A stretch of 64,000 bases of DNA, from contig NZ_JAHBYB010000004.1 in NCBI RefSeq assembly GCF_019636155.1, forward strand, positions 91,564-155,563. Reading direction: 5' to 3'. The notes beneath the pieces are model-generated. The model was not told the DNA's origin and made no database searches. It worked only from the letters and a program-made list of their open reading frames with translations. Shown here one piece after another: positions 35,488 to 44,900 of this stretch. Each line of letters opens with the position of its first letter. Position 1 is the stretch's first letter. Position numbers and translations under genes: made by a program. The stretch comes from Brevundimonas sp. Its GTDB lineage: Bacteria; Pseudomonadota; Alphaproteobacteria; Caulobacterales; Caulobacteraceae.

Positions 35488-35754
35488 ATGACCGCACCCG
35501 TGACCCTCACGGAGGCGAAGCTGTTCCTGCGCGTCGAGCACGAGGCGGAGGACGGGCTGATCCAGACCTTGATCGACGCCGCCAGGGCGCGGGTTGAGGG
35601 GGAGGTGGGCCTGAGCCTGACCGCCGTCTCTCCGGCGCCGCTGAGGCTGGCGATCCTGATGCTGACGCTGCGCGCCTATGAGCGCGACGAGACCGAGATG
35701 CCGATCGCGCCGGTCGAGGCCTGGATCGCGCCCTATCGCGTGGTGCGGCTTTGA
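35488..35754 (+). CDS. GTA gp6, head-tail connector
   Basis: An 88-residue protein of the phage connector/adaptor family: VTLTEAKLFLRVEHEAEDGLI followed by a helix pair and LRAYERDETEMP. It should sit below the portal. The start at 35488 gives the normal VTLTEAK N-terminus. It overlaps the next gene by four bases. Confidence 0.87.
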   Translation: MTAPVTLTEAKLFLRVEHEAEDGLIQTLIDAARARVEGEVGLSLTAVSPAPLRLAILMLTLRAYERDETEMPIAPVEAWIAPYRVVRL

Positions 35755-36068
35755 GCGGGCCGGGCGCGATGCGGATGCTGGCCCGGATCGAGCGGCCGGT
35801 GGAGACGGAGACGCCCTATGGCGGGCGGACCGTCAGCTATGAGCCGGTCGGGATGGTCTGGCTGGCCTGTGCGGCGAGGCGGCGGCGCGAGCGCAGCGAG
35901 GCGGGCCTGCCGGCGCGCTGGGTGGAGACGATGCAGGCCGGTTGCCGGGCAGACGGGCGCCTGGCCGAGGGACTGGTGCTGCGCTTCGGCGGGGCGGACT
36001 GGACCGTGCGGGGCGTCGAGGCGGCGTCGGCCGGGCGGATGGCGCTGGACCTGGAGCGCAGCCGATGA
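35751..36068 (+). CDS. GTA gp7, head closure protein
   Basis: A 105-residue SPP1 gp16-type head-closure (stopper) protein: RMLARIERPVETETPYGGRTVSYEPVG (split at ERP) and LRFGGADWTVRGVE. A TTG start at 35751 overlaps the previous stop (TTGA); the ATG at 35769 is an alternative that removes six residues. Confidence 0.82.
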   Translation: MSGPGAMRMLARIERPVETETPYGGRTVSYEPVGMVWLACAARRRRERSEAGLPARWVETMQAGCRADGRLAEGLVLRFGGADWTVRGVEAASAGRMALDLERSR

Positions 36069-36478
36069 TCGACCATGAGGCGGCGCTGCAGAAGGCGCTG
36101 ATCGCGCGCCTGAAGGCCGATGAGACGGTGCAGGCCCTGCTGGGTCATCCGGCGCGGATCTGGGACGAGCCGCCGGCCGAACGCCAGTGGCCCCACCTGA
36201 TCGTCGGCCGGGCGGAAAGCCGGCCGGTGGCCGCCGGGGATTGCGGCGTGGAGCATCGGATCAGCCTGACCTGCATCTCGCGCTTCGGCGGGACGGAGGA
36301 GGCGCGAGCGGTGATCGCGGCGGTGCGGGCCAGCCTGCACGAGGCGACGCTGGAGGCGGACGGGGTGCGGACGATCAATCTGCGCGCCACCTTCAGCGAC
36401 GTGTTCCGCGCGCCGGACCTGAAACGAACATACGCCGTCATCCGCCTGAGGGCGGTGACGGAGGAAACGGAGGACTGA
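36065..36478 (+). CDS. GTA gp8, tail terminator (DUF3168)
   Basis: A 137-residue DUF3168 protein that caps the tail tube. AALQKALIARLKADETVQALLG, WPHLIVGRAESRPVA, and RTYAVIRLRAVTEE are typical. It is coupled to gp7 through ATGA. Confidence 0.88.
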   Translation: MIDHEAALQKALIARLKADETVQALLGHPARIWDEPPAERQWPHLIVGRAESRPVAAGDCGVEHRISLTCISRFGGTEEARAVIAAVRASLHEATLEADGVRTINLRATFSDVFRAPDLKRTYAVIRLRAVTEETED

Positions 36479-36479
36479 C

Positions 36480-36899
36480 ATGGCCGCACAGAAGGGCCGG
36501 GACATGCTGCTGAAGATCGGCGACGGCGGCGCGCCCGAGGTGTTCACGACGGTGGCGGGAGTACGGGCGCGGACCATTTCGTTGAACGCTAAGACGGCCG
36601 ACGTGACCGACGCGGACAGCGCCGGGCGGTGGCGCGAGCTGCTGGCGGGGGCGGGGGTCAAGTCGGCGTCCGTCTCGGGCCAGGGGGTGTTTCGCGACGC
36701 GGCGTCGGACGCCCGGATCCGGGAGGCCTTCTTCGCCCAGGAAGCGCGGCGCTGGCGCCTGACGGTGCCGGACTTCGGGGTGCTGGAGGGGCCTTTCCTA
36801 GTCTCGGCCCTGGAGTATGCGGGCGAGCACGAGGGCGAGGCCAGTTTCGCCATGACCCTGTCCAGCGCCGGCGAGATCGGCTTCACGGCGGCGGCATGA
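36480..36899 (+). CDS. GTA gp9, major tail protein
   Basis: A 139-residue TP901-1-type tail tube protein. KGRDMLLKIGDGG, RARTISLNAKTADVTDADSAGRW and the C-terminal EGEASFAMTLSSAGEIGFTA are typical. It forms the tube through which DNA is delivered. It overlaps gp10 by four bases. Confidence 0.92.
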   Translation: MAAQKGRDMLLKIGDGGAPEVFTTVAGVRARTISLNAKTADVTDADSAGRWRELLAGAGVKSASVSGQGVFRDAASDARIREAFFAQEARRWRLTVPDFGVLEGPFLVSALEYAGEHEGEASFAMTLSSAGEIGFTAAA

Positions 36900-37177
36900 G
36901 CGTGAATGGCGCCAGGGGCGAGGCCGTGGCGGTGTTGGGCGGGGAGCGGCGTCGGCTGTGTCTGACTCTGGGGGCCCTGGCCGAGATCGAGACGGCGTTG
37001 GAGGTCGAGGGGCTGGACGGCCTGGCCGAACGGATGCGGCGGCTGTCGGCGCGGGATCTGAAGGCGGTGCTGGGCGCCCTGCTGCGCGGAGGGGGAGAGA
37101 CGGATGTCGATCCCGGCGCGGTCGATCCGCGCGAGGCGGCCGAGGCGGTGGCCAGAGCCTTCGCGGCGGCGGCGTGA
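36896..37177 (+). CDS. GTA gp10, tail assembly chaperone-like
   Basis: A 93-residue protein of the GTA gp10 family (Phage_TAC_11): VNGARGEAVAVLGGERRRLCL, TLGALAEIETAL and RDLKAVLGALLRGGGE. It probably helps load the tape measure protein during tail assembly. GTGA overlap with the next gene. Confidence 0.87.
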   Translation: MSVNGARGEAVAVLGGERRRLCLTLGALAEIETALEVEGLDGLAERMRRLSARDLKAVLGALLRGGGETDVDPGAVDPREAAEAVARAFAAAA

Positions 37178-37356
37178 CGGGGCGCGCCGACTGGGGCGGC
37201 CTGCTGCGGACAGCCCTGGTGCTGGGCATCGGGCCCGAGGCGTTCTGGCGGCTGTCGGTGCGCGAATGGCGGCTGCTGACCGAGGGCCATGCCGGGGCCG
37301 GGCCGATGGGGCGCAGCGATCTGGAACGGATGATGGAGGCGTGGCCGGATGAGTGA
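37174..37356 (+). CDS. GTA gp10.1, second tail assembly chaperone
   Basis: A 60-residue protein: ADWGGLLRTALVLGIGPEAFW, LSVREWRLLTEGHAG and a C-terminal LERMMEAWPD match the small Phage_TAC_6/rcc01693 family. The GTG start overlaps the gp10 stop (GTGA), and its own stop overlaps gp11 by 8 nt. Confidence 0.88.
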   Translation: MTGRADWGGLLRTALVLGIGPEAFWRLSVREWRLLTEGHAGAGPMGRSDLERMMEAWPDE

Positions 37357-37879
37357 GGAATTCAGGCCCGATGGGCTGGACGCCGTGCCTGAGAAGGCGG
37401 CCGAGGCGGCGGCGGCGCTGGAGTCACTGCGTGAACCGGCCGAACGGGCCGCGAGCGCGATAGAGGCGGCCTTCGGACGGGCGGGGCAGAGCTTGGCGCG
37501 GTCCCTGACGCGGGCGGCGTCGGACGGACGGCTGAGCCTGGACGAACTGGCGCGGGCGGTGCTGAACGCGGTGGGCGCGGCCGTCGGAGGCAGGGGCAGC
37601 GGACTGTCGGCGGCGGTGGCCCAGGCGGTCGGCGGACTGTTCGGCGGCGCCCGGGCCGAGGGCGGGCTGGTGCTGGGCGGCGGCGCCTATCTGGTCGGCG
37701 AGCGGGGGCCAGAGGTGTTTCGGCCGGCCACGGGCGGGATGATCGAGCCAGCCGGCGCCGGCGCCGGGGTGACGGTCAATGTGCGTATCGACGGGGGCGC
37801 GGACGCCCTGCTGAGGTCCGAAGCCCAGATCGCCCAGAGCCTGGCCCGCGCCGTGGCCCTGGGCGCGCGAGGCCTCTAG
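37349..37879 (+). CDS. GTA gp11, tail tape measure protein
   Basis: A 176-residue tape measure protein, very short as in all GTAs because the tail is short. The N-terminal half is helical; the second half has GGLFGGARAEGGLVLGGGAYL, VGERGPEVFRPATGGMIEP and NVRIDGGADALLRSEAQ, typical of the family's C-terminus. The next gene downstream is antisense and not part of the GTA. Confidence 0.9.
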   Translation: MSEEFRPDGLDAVPEKAAEAAAALESLREPAERAASAIEAAFGRAGQSLARSLTRAASDGRLSLDELARAVLNAVGAAVGGRGSGLSAAVAQAVGGLFGGARAEGGLVLGGGAYLVGERGPEVFRPATGGMIEPAGAGAGVTVNVRIDGGADALLRSEAQIAQSLARAVALGARGL

Positions 37880-38364
37880 GCCGGCGTCTTGGGATTGGGG
37901 CCGAAGCGGTTGGCGCCGGCCTGGCTGTCGGTCAGTCCGATCCACAGCAGGAAGCCCAGATTGACCAGCAGCAGCAGGGCGAAGATCCCGAACGCCGGGC
38001 CGATCAGCCCCATGATGGCGAGCGGATCGCCCTGATCCAGGGCGGCGGCGTTCATGACGGCGCTGAAGCCGATCATGCTGATCCCCACGATCACGCCCAC
38101 GGTGCTGACGACCCAGGGAGTGAGGATCAGCCAGCCGGTATGGCCCATGTCGTGGAGCCGTTTCACCCCGATGGCCAGGTTCGGCCAGATCAGGGTGATC
38201 GACAGCAGCCAGCCCAGGAAGGGTATCCAGCCGGCCACGACGCCGACGCCCAGCAGGATCAGCCAGCCGATCCAGAAATGGGATCGGCGCGTGCGGCCTT
38301 CGAACTGAAACAGCAGGCCCTGCCAGTCGAACGACTGAATCTGGGTGGACGGTTCGGTGGTCAT
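37876..38364 (-). CDS. DUF805 membrane protein inside GTA cluster
   Basis: A 162-residue membrane protein with four predicted helices. LLFQFEGRTRRSHFWIGWLIL and the signature NLAIGVKRLHDMGHTGW are typical of DUF805. Function unknown. It lies antisense between gp11 and gp12, overlaps the gp11 stop by four bases, has its own SD (GGGAGGGG) and presumably its own promoter. It is not a GTA gene. Confidence 0.9.
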   Translation of the reverse strand: MTTEPSTQIQSFDWQGLLFQFEGRTRRSHFWIGWLILLGVGVVAGWIPFLGWLLSITLIWPNLAIGVKRLHDMGHTGWLILTPWVVSTVGVIVGISMIGFSAVMNAAALDQGDPLAIMGLIGPAFGIFALLLLVNLGFLLWIGLTDSQAGANRFGPNPKTPA

Positions 38365-38458
38365 CGGCCCCTCCCGGCGATGCAAGGGGCGCGGCCCCGA
38401 TCAGGCGAGCATGGACGAACGTCGCTCGCTCAACAAGCGAAACAGAAACGGATGAGGC

Positions 38459-39073
38459 ATGGCCTTTCATGAAGTGCGGCTGCCCGCGCGCCTGTCGTTC
38501 GGATCGACCGGCGGGGTGGAGCGGCGAACCGAGGTCGTCACCCTGGCGTCGGGGTTCGAGCGCCGGTCCAGCCCATGGGCGCATGGACGGCGGCGCTATC
38601 TGATCGGCGCGGGTCTGAGGTCGCTGGACGACATGGCCGAACTGACGGCCTTCTTCGAGGCGCGGCGAGGGCGGCTGTACGGGTTCCGGTTCCGGGACTT
38701 CACGGACTTCAAATCGTGCGCGCCGGGTGCGGCGATCACGGCGACGGACCAGAGCCTGGGAACCGGAAACGGCAGCCGCAAGATATTCCAGCTGGTTAAG
38801 GCTTCCGGCGACATGGAGCGGACGATCATCAAGCCGGTGGCGGGGTCGGTCAGGGCGGCCCTGGCCGGGGCTGAGGTCGCGGACGGCTGGGACGTGAACC
38901 CCGCCACGGGCGCCCTGACCTTCGCGACGGCGCCGGGGTCCGGGGTGGCGGTGACGGCGGGCTTCGCCTTCGACACCCCGGTGCGGTTCGACACCGACCG
39001 GCTGGAGATCACCCTGGAGACCTTCGGGGCGGGGCGGCTGGCCGCGGTTCCGCTGATCGAGGTGCGGGTCTGA
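38459..39073 (+). CDS. GTA gp12, distal tail protein (DUF2460)
   Basis: A 204-residue DUF2460 protein (TIGR02217). AFHEVRLPARLSFGSTGGVERRT (split at FGS), RGRLYGFRFRDFTDFKS, and FDTPVRFDTDRLEI are typical. It joins the tail tube to the baseplate. GAAACGGATGAGG precedes the ATG. Confidence 0.93.
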   Translation: MAFHEVRLPARLSFGSTGGVERRTEVVTLASGFERRSSPWAHGRRRYLIGAGLRSLDDMAELTAFFEARRGRLYGFRFRDFTDFKSCAPGAAITATDQSLGTGNGSRKIFQLVKASGDMERTIIKPVAGSVRAALAGAEVADGWDVNPATGALTFATAPGSGVAVTAGFAFDTPVRFDTDRLEITLETFGAGRLAAVPLIEVRV

Positions 39074-39076
39074 GCC

Positions 39077-39733
39077 ATGCGCATCCTTCCGGAAGAGATG
39101 ACCGCCCGCATCGAGAGCGGGGCGGCGACCCTGTGCCATGTCTGGCGGCTGACCCGCGCCGATGGGGCCGTCATGGGATTCACCGATCATGACCGCGACC
39201 TGGCCGTCGGCGGGGTGACTTGCCGGGCCGCCAGCGGCTGGACAGCCGGGGTGTCCGAAACCGGGATCGGGACCCAGGGCGGCGCGGCCTCGGCTTCGGG
39301 CGGGCTGGACGACGGCGGCCTGACCGAGGCCGACATCGTGGCCGGGCTGTACGACGGCGCCGAGATCGAACTGTGGCGCGTGGACTGGGAACGGCCGGAC
39401 CTGAAGGTGCGGCTGTGGCGTGGGCGCATTCGGCGCATCCGGCGCGAGGGCGAGGGTTTCGTCGCGGACCTGGACGGACCGGCCGCGGTGCTGGAGCGGG
39501 TGGTCGGACGGACCTATGGCCGGCTGTGCGACGCGGTGCTGGGCGATGCGCGCTGCGGGGTGAACCGAAGCCTGTTTCCGGGCCGCGACTGCGACAAGAC
39601 CTGGGCGACCTGTCGTGGGACGTTCGACAACGGCGCCAATTTCCAGGGTTTCCCGGACATCCCGGGCGACGACTATCTGGCGGCCTTTCCGGCCGAGGGC
39701 GGGCGCCACGACGGCGGGAGCCGACGCGGATGA
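39077..39733 (+). CDS. GTA gp13, baseplate hub (DUF2163) with Fe-S cysteines
   Basis: A 218-residue DUF2163 protein. GFTDHDRDLAVGGVTCRA and the C-terminal four-cysteine block (RLCDAVLGDARCGVN and RDCDKTWATCRG) are visible. In the Rhodobacter GTA particle the hub protein was seen to carry an iron-sulfur cluster; these four cysteines are the likely ligands here (inference). It is coupled to gp14 by ATGA. Confidence 0.92.
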   Translation: MRILPEEMTARIESGAATLCHVWRLTRADGAVMGFTDHDRDLAVGGVTCRAASGWTAGVSETGIGTQGGAASASGGLDDGGLTEADIVAGLYDGAEIELWRVDWERPDLKVRLWRGRIRRIRREGEGFVADLDGPAAVLERVVGRTYGRLCDAVLGDARCGVNRSLFPGRDCDKTWATCRGTFDNGANFQGFPDIPGDDYLAAFPAEGGRHDGGSRRG

Positions 39734-40182
39734 GGCTGGATGTGGTGAGGGCCGCGCGCGGCTGGCTGGGCACCCCCTATCGGCATCAGGCCAGCGCGCG
39801 GGGCGTGGGCGCGGACTGCCTGGGCCTGGTGCGCGGCGTCTGGCGCGAGGTGATGGGCGCCGAGCCCGAGACGCCCCCGCCGTATCGACCCGACTGGGCC
39901 GAGGTGGGGGGCGAGGAACAGATGCTGGAGGCGGCGAGGCGGTGGCTGAAACCCCGGCCGCTGGGGGCGGCGGCGCCGGGCGACGTGGCCATGTTCCGTA
40001 TGAGCGAGGGCTCGCCGGTCAAGCACTGCGCCGTGATCAGCGAGGTGGGCGGGCCGGAGTGGCGGATGATCCACGCCTACTGGGGCCGGGCGGTGGTCGA
40101 GAGCTGGATGGGGCCGTGGTGGCACCGAAGGCTGGCGGCCGTCTTCGCCTGGCCCGAACGCCCGGACGAGGAGCAGGACTGA
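39730..40182 (+). CDS. GTA gp14, NlpC/P60 cell wall peptidase
   Basis: A 150-residue peptidase at the tail tip that should cut peptidoglycan of the recipient. The catalytic Cys is in GADCLGLVRGVW and the His in KHCAVI; GWLGTPYRHQ at the N-terminus is typical. TGATG-type overlap with the megatron gene. Confidence 0.93.
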   Translation: MRLDVVRAARGWLGTPYRHQASARGVGADCLGLVRGVWREVMGAEPETPPPYRPDWAEVGGEEQMLEAARRWLKPRPLGAAAPGDVAMFRMSEGSPVKHCAVISEVGGPEWRMIHAYWGRAVVESWMGPWWHRRLAAVFAWPERPDEEQD

Positions 40183-43100
40183 TGGTGCAGGTGATGCTGG
40201 GCGGCGTGGGCGCGGCCCTGGGCGGCGGCGTGGGCCGGGCGATCGGGGCCACCCTGGGCGCCGTGGCGGATCGGGCCGTTCTGGGCGCCGTCCTGCCGGC
40301 GCGGCGGACGGGACCGCGGCTGGAGGGGTTGAAGCTGCAGTCGACCGCCGACGGCGCGCCCATGGCCTGTGTGTTGGGCCGGATGCGGGTGGCCGGGCAG
40401 ATCATCTGGGCCGCGCGCTTTCTGGAACAGCGGCGCGAGAGCGGTGGCGGCAAGGGCGGGCCACGGACCTCGGAAAGCGCCTATTCCCTGAGCTTCGCCG
40501 TGGCGGTGTGCGAGGGCGAGATCGACGCCATCGAGCGGATCTGGGCCGACGGGCGGCTGATGGACCTGAGCGGGGTGACGGTGCGGATCCATCGCGGCGG
40601 CGCGGCGCAGACCCCGGATCCCCTGATCGAAGCCATCGAAGGCGCGGCGCCGGCCTATCGCGGCACGGCCTATGTGGTGTTCGAGGACCTGCCCCTTGGT
40701 CCCTATGGCAACCGGCCGCCGCAGCTGAGTTTCGAGGTGTTGCGCCGGCCCCAGGGCGATGGGCTTGAGGAGATGCTGGAGGGGGTCTGCCTGATCCCCG
40801 GGGCCGGGGAGTTCGTGCTGGCGACCGATGTGGTGATGCGCCGCGAGGGCCTGACCCGGGCGGTCGCGGAGAATGTGCACGGCGGTCAGAGCGCGACGGA
40901 TCTTACCGTCTCCCTGGACCAGCTGATGAGCCAGTGCCCGAACCTGAAGCGGGTCAGCCTGGTGGTCGGATGGTTCGGAACCTCGCTGGACGCGGCCGAC
41001 TGCCAGGTCATGCCGGGGGTGGAGAGCCGCGAGAAGATGACGGAGGGCGGGGTCTGGGAGGTCGCCGGCCTGACGCGCGAGGACGCCCATCTGATCAGCC
41101 GCATCGAGGACACGCCGGCCTATGGCGGCACGCCTTCCGACGAGAGCGTACGTCAGGCGGTGACGGCCCTGAAGATCCGGGGACTGGAGGTCACCCTGTA
41201 TCCGTTCGTGTTCATGGATATGCCGGGGCCAGAAGAGACACCAACCGAGGGTGAGGCGTTTTCGGCCTATCCCTGGCGCGGCCGCATCAGGGGCGAGGAC
41301 GGCGAGACGGCGTCGGAACAGGTGGCGGCGATCTTCGGCGCGGCCGACACCTGGGGCCTGAAGCGACTGGCGCTGCATTACGCCGGCCTGGCGGCGGAGA
41401 CGGGCGCCGACGGTCTGCTGATCGGGTCGGAGATGCGGGGCCTGACCCAGACGCGGGACGCGGAGGGCGGCTATCCGGCCGTGGCCGCCTATCAGGCGCT
41501 GGCGGCCGAGTGCCGGAGCATAGTCGGGTCGGAGGTCACGCTGTCCTACGCCGCCGACTGGTCGGAATATTTCGGACATCAGTCGGGCGGCGGCGAGGTG
41601 CGGTTTCACCTGGATCCGCTGTGGGCCGATCCGCAGATCGACTATGTCGGCATCGACTGGTACCCGCCTCTGACCGACTGGCGCGAGGGAGACGGCGGGC
41701 TGGATGCGGCGGTGGCGTCCGATCAGGCGGACCGGGCCTATCTGGCCGACGGGGTGGCGGGCGGCGATGGGTTCGACTGGTTCTACGCTAGCCCCGGCGA
41801 CAGGGCGGCCCAGGACCGGACGCCGATCGCGGACCCGGCCCATGGCGAACACTGGGTGTTCCGGCCCAAGGACCTGATCGGCTGGTGGAGCCACCACCAC
41901 TATGACAGGGTCGGGGGCGCCCGGGCGTCGGTCGCGACGGCCTGGACGCCGCGCATGAAGCCCATCCGCCTGACCGAGTTCGGCTGCGCCGCGGTGGATC
42001 GCGGCGGCAATGCGCCCAATCTGTTCCACGACCCCAAGAGCAGCGAAAGCGCCCTGCCGCCCGATTCGACCGGACAGCGCAGCGACCGGATGCAGAGGCG
42101 CGCGCTGGAGGCCGTGCTGGGTCATTTTCGCATACCGGCGAACAATCCGACGTCCAGTGTCTATGGCGGGCGGATGGTGGCGGCGATGGACGCCTGGTGC
42201 TGGGACGCGCGGCCCTATCCGGCGTTTCCCGCGCGACGGGACGTCTGGGCCGACGCCCCGGCCTGGCGCACCGGCCACTGGCTGAACGGCCGGATGGTGG
42301 GGGATGTGGCCGCGATGATCGCCGCCGTGCTGAGGCGGGGCGGACTGACCGACGAAGACTTCACCATCGAGGGGGTGGATGGCGAGGTCACCGGATTCGT
42401 CATCGACCGCCCCATGGCGACGCGCGATGCGCTGGAGCCGTTGTTGAAGGCCACGGACGCGGTGGTGGTGGAGCGGGACGGGCGGGTGGCTGTCATCGGG
42501 CAGGAGGCCATGGTCCAGACCCTCGCCGACGACGACCTGGCCCTGCCGGAGACGGGCGAGGCCATGACCCGGGATCGGCGGCTAGACGAACGGCCGGCCA
42601 CGGCGCGGGTCCGATACGCCGACGCGGCGGCCGACCATCAGACGGCGTCGGTGGTCATGAGGGCCGATCAGGCCGCGGGCGGCGGGGGCGTCGATATCGA
42701 CCTGCCGCTGGCTTGCAGCGCGGAACAGGCGCAGCGAGTGGCGGCGGTCGCCCTGGCGGCCGGGGGCGAGGCCGAGAGCCGGACGGTGAGGATGGGTCCG
42801 ACGGCGGCTCTGACGCTGGAAGGCGGGGATCTGGTGCGGTTTCCCGGGGCGGAGGGCGTGTGGCGGGTCGAGTCCCTGGCCCTGGAAGAGACGCCGCGCG
42901 CGACGGTGCGCCGCCGCGTCACGCCGGTTGCCGCCCTGCTCGGGGCGCCGGAGATTCCGATTCCCGAGACACCCGTCCTGTCGGGCGCGCCCTTCGCCGT
43001 GGTGCTGGATCTGCCCGCGACGCCAGGCGAGGAGGATGACGCCCGTCCGCGCGCGGCGGTGGCGGTGGAGCCGTGGCGCGCCATGACGGTCCATGCGGGC

Positions 43101-43907
43101 GCCGACGCCTCAGCCTTGAGACCGCGCGCGGAGGCGCGCCGGCCGGCGACGGTCGGCCGATTGACCAGGCCTTTGGAGTCCGGTGTCCTGGGCCGCTGGG
43201 ACCGGGTCAATGTGCTGGAGACGCGGCTGGAGGGCGGCGCGCCCCAGAGCCGGAGCCGCGCCGCCGTCCTGTCGGGAGAGAACCGGATTCTGGTCGAGAC
43301 GGAGGTCGGGTGGGAGGTCGTCGGCTTCTTGGAGGCGGTTCCCCTGGGCGGTGATCGGTGGCGGCTGAGTGGGTTGCTGCGGGCTCTGGGCGGCACGGAC
43401 GTCGAGATGCGAGCCGGCGCCGAGATCGGGGCGACAGCCATACTGGCCGATGAGGCTCTGGTCAGGCTGGACATCGGCCGCAATGAGCGGGGCCTGCCCC
43501 TGATGGTCAGGGTAGCGCCCACCGGAGCGCCGCCGGGAGGACCGGGGGCCAGCACGCTGGAAACGACAATCCGCGGGGTTCATGATCGGCCGTGGACGCC
43601 GGCGCATCTGAGGGTGGCGACGGGCGCACCGGACTGGACCTTGTCCTGGATCCCGCGTCGGAGGGTGCATGGCGACGCCTGGGACGAGAACGGCGGGGAC
43701 GAGACTGTCGGCTGGTTCCGGGTCCGGTTCCTGGACGGAGTGATCGAACGGCGTGTCGTGGAGGTCGAGGACGACGCCCTGACCTACACCGCCGTCCAGC
43801 GGGCGGCGGACTTTCCGGTGGGCCTGGCGACGGCCCGGGTCGAGGTCAACCAGTGGGGCGCCGGCTGGGGCTGGGGTCCGCCGGCGCGCATGTCTCTGGC
43901 GGGTTGA
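40182..43907 (+). CDS. GTA gp15, baseplate megatron protein
   Basis: A 1241-residue host-contact protein. The N-terminal glycine-rich hydrophobic region (LGGVGAALGGGVGRAIGATL) may enter the membrane. The GTA TIM-barrel domain covers about 430-760 (VTLYPFVFMDMPG, DGLLIGSEMRGLTQTR, VGIDWYPPLTDWREGDGG), and the Phage_tail_3 domain about 830-1000. The C-terminus is beta-rich. It matches GTA megatron proteins in length and domain order. It is the last structural gene of the cluster. Confidence 0.93.
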   Translation: MVQVMLGGVGAALGGGVGRAIGATLGAVADRAVLGAVLPARRTGPRLEGLKLQSTADGAPMACVLGRMRVAGQIIWAARFLEQRRESGGGKGGPRTSESAYSLSFAVAVCEGEIDAIERIWADGRLMDLSGVTVRIHRGGAAQTPDPLIEAIEGAAPAYRGTAYVVFEDLPLGPYGNRPPQLSFEVLRRPQGDGLEEMLEGVCLIPGAGEFVLATDVVMRREGLTRAVAENVHGGQSATDLTVSLDQLMSQCPNLKRVSLVVGWFGTSLDAADCQVMPGVESREKMTEGGVWEVAGLTREDAHLISRIEDTPAYGGTPSDESVRQAVTALKIRGLEVTLYPFVFMDMPGPEETPTEGEAFSAYPWRGRIRGEDGETASEQVAAIFGAADTWGLKRLALHYAGLAAETGADGLLIGSEMRGLTQTRDAEGGYPAVAAYQALAAECRSIVGSEVTLSYAADWSEYFGHQSGGGEVRFHLDPLWADPQIDYVGIDWYPPLTDWREGDGGLDAAVASDQADRAYLADGVAGGDGFDWFYASPGDRAAQDRTPIADPAHGEHWVFRPKDLIGWWSHHHYDRVGGARASVATAWTPRMKPIRLTEFGCAAVDRGGNAPNLFHDPKSSESALPPDSTGQRSDRMQRRALEAVLGHFRIPANNPTSSVYGGRMVAAMDAWCWDARPYPAFPARRDVWADAPAWRTGHWLNGRMVGDVAAMIAAVLRRGGLTDEDFTIEGVDGEVTGFVIDRPMATRDALEPLLKATDAVVVERDGRVAVIGQEAMVQTLADDDLALPETGEAMTRDRRLDERPATARVRYADAAADHQTASVVMRADQAAGGGGVDIDLPLACSAEQAQRVAAVALAAGGEAESRTVRMGPTAALTLEGGDLVRFPGAEGVWRVESLALEETPRATVRRRVTPVAALLGAPEIPIPETPVLSGAPFAVVLDLPATPGEEDDARPRAAVAVEPWRAMTVHAGADASALRPRAEARRPATVGRLTRPLESGVLGRWDRVNVLETRLEGGAPQSRSRAAVLSGENRILVETEVGWEVVGFLEAVPLGGDRWRLSGLLRALGGTDVEMRAGAEIGATAILADEALVRLDIGRNERGLPLMVRVAPTGAPPGGPGASTLETTIRGVHDRPWTPAHLRVATGAPDWTLSWIPRRRVHGDAWDENGGDETVGWFRVRFLDGVIERRVVEVEDDALTYTAVQRAADFPVGLATARVEVNQWGAGWGWGPPARMSLAG

Positions 43908-43976
43908 ACGGGCGCCCTTTCGAACCGGGATCGCATGGCTTAACTGAGGGTCGAAGCCCTGTGGAATGGAGCGACT

Positions 43977-44900
43977 GTGGCCGGCGATCCCTACAAGGAA
44001 CTGGGCGTGGCGAGGACCGCCAGCGCGGAGGAGATCAAGAAGGCCTTCCGCAAGCTGGCCAAGGACCTGCACCCCGACAAGAACCCGGGCGACAAGGCGG
44101 CCGAGGAACGGTTCAAGCGGGTGACGGCCGCCTTCGACCTGCTGGGCGACAAGGACAAACGCGCCAAGTTCGACCGGGGCGAGATCGACGCCGACGGGCG
44201 CGAGCAGTTCCGGGGGTTCGGTGGCGGCGCTGGGGGCGGTCGGGCCGGTCCTGGCGGGGGCTTTTCCGGCTTCGGCGGCGGGGCCGGCGGTCCGGGCGGG
44301 CGCGGCAATTTCGAGAACATCGACCTGGACGAACTGTTCGGGATGTTCGGCGGTCAGGGTCGTCAGCGCGGCGCGAGGGACTTCACGCCCAAGGGCCAGG
44401 ACGTGCGCGCCACCCTGGAGATCAGTCTGGAGGATTCAATCACCGGGGCTACGCGACGCATCCAGTTCTCGGATGGGCGCACCCTGGACGTGACCATTCC
44501 CAAGGGCGCCGGCGACGGCCAGGTCATCCGGCTGCGCGGGCAGGGGGCGCCGGGCCGGCTGGGCCAGGCGGGCGACGCCCTGATCGAGCTGAAGATAGCG
44601 CCGCATCCGCTTTATCGGCGCGAGGGGGCGGACCTGGTGATGGACCTGCCGATTGCGGCGCCCGACGCCGTCCTGGGCGGCAAGGTGATGGTGCCGACGC
44701 CGGAAGGGCGAGTCTCGATGACCGTGCCCGCGGGGTCCAACTCCGGCAAGGTCCTGCGGCTGAAGGGGCGCGGCGGCCATGTCGGTGGGCGGCGCGGCGA
44801 TCTGCTGGCCAAGCTGGTGGTGACCCTGCCGGACCCGCATGACGCGGCCCTGGTCAAATACGCCGAGACCTGGCGGGCGAAAAACGCCGAGACGTCATGA
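43977..44900 (+). CDS. DnaJ-family co-chaperone (CbpA-like)
   Basis: A 307-residue Hsp40. The J domain (1-68) keeps the HPDK tripeptide that triggers DnaK ATPase. A Gly/Phe-rich linker (75-130) and the two C-terminal substrate-binding subdomains ([20 protein letters not shown], then [19 protein letters not shown]) follow; the zinc finger of DnaJ is missing, so it is CbpA/DjlA-like class B. GTG start with GGAG 6 nt upstream. It overlaps serC by ATGA. Confidence 0.93.
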   Translation: MAGDPYKELGVARTASAEEIKKAFRKLAKDLHPDKNPGDKAAEERFKRVTAAFDLLGDKDKRAKFDRGEIDADGREQFRGFGGGAGGGRAGPGGGFSGFGGGAGGPGGRGNFENIDLDELFGMFGGQGRQRGARDFTPKGQDVRATLEISLEDSITGATRRIQFSDGRTLDVTIPKGAGDGQVIRLRGQGAPGRLGQAGDALIELKIAPHPLYRREGADLVMDLPIAAPDAVLGGKVMVPTPEGRVSMTVPAGSNSGKVLRLKGRGGHVGGRRGDLLAKLVVTLPDPHDAALVKYAETWRAKNAETS

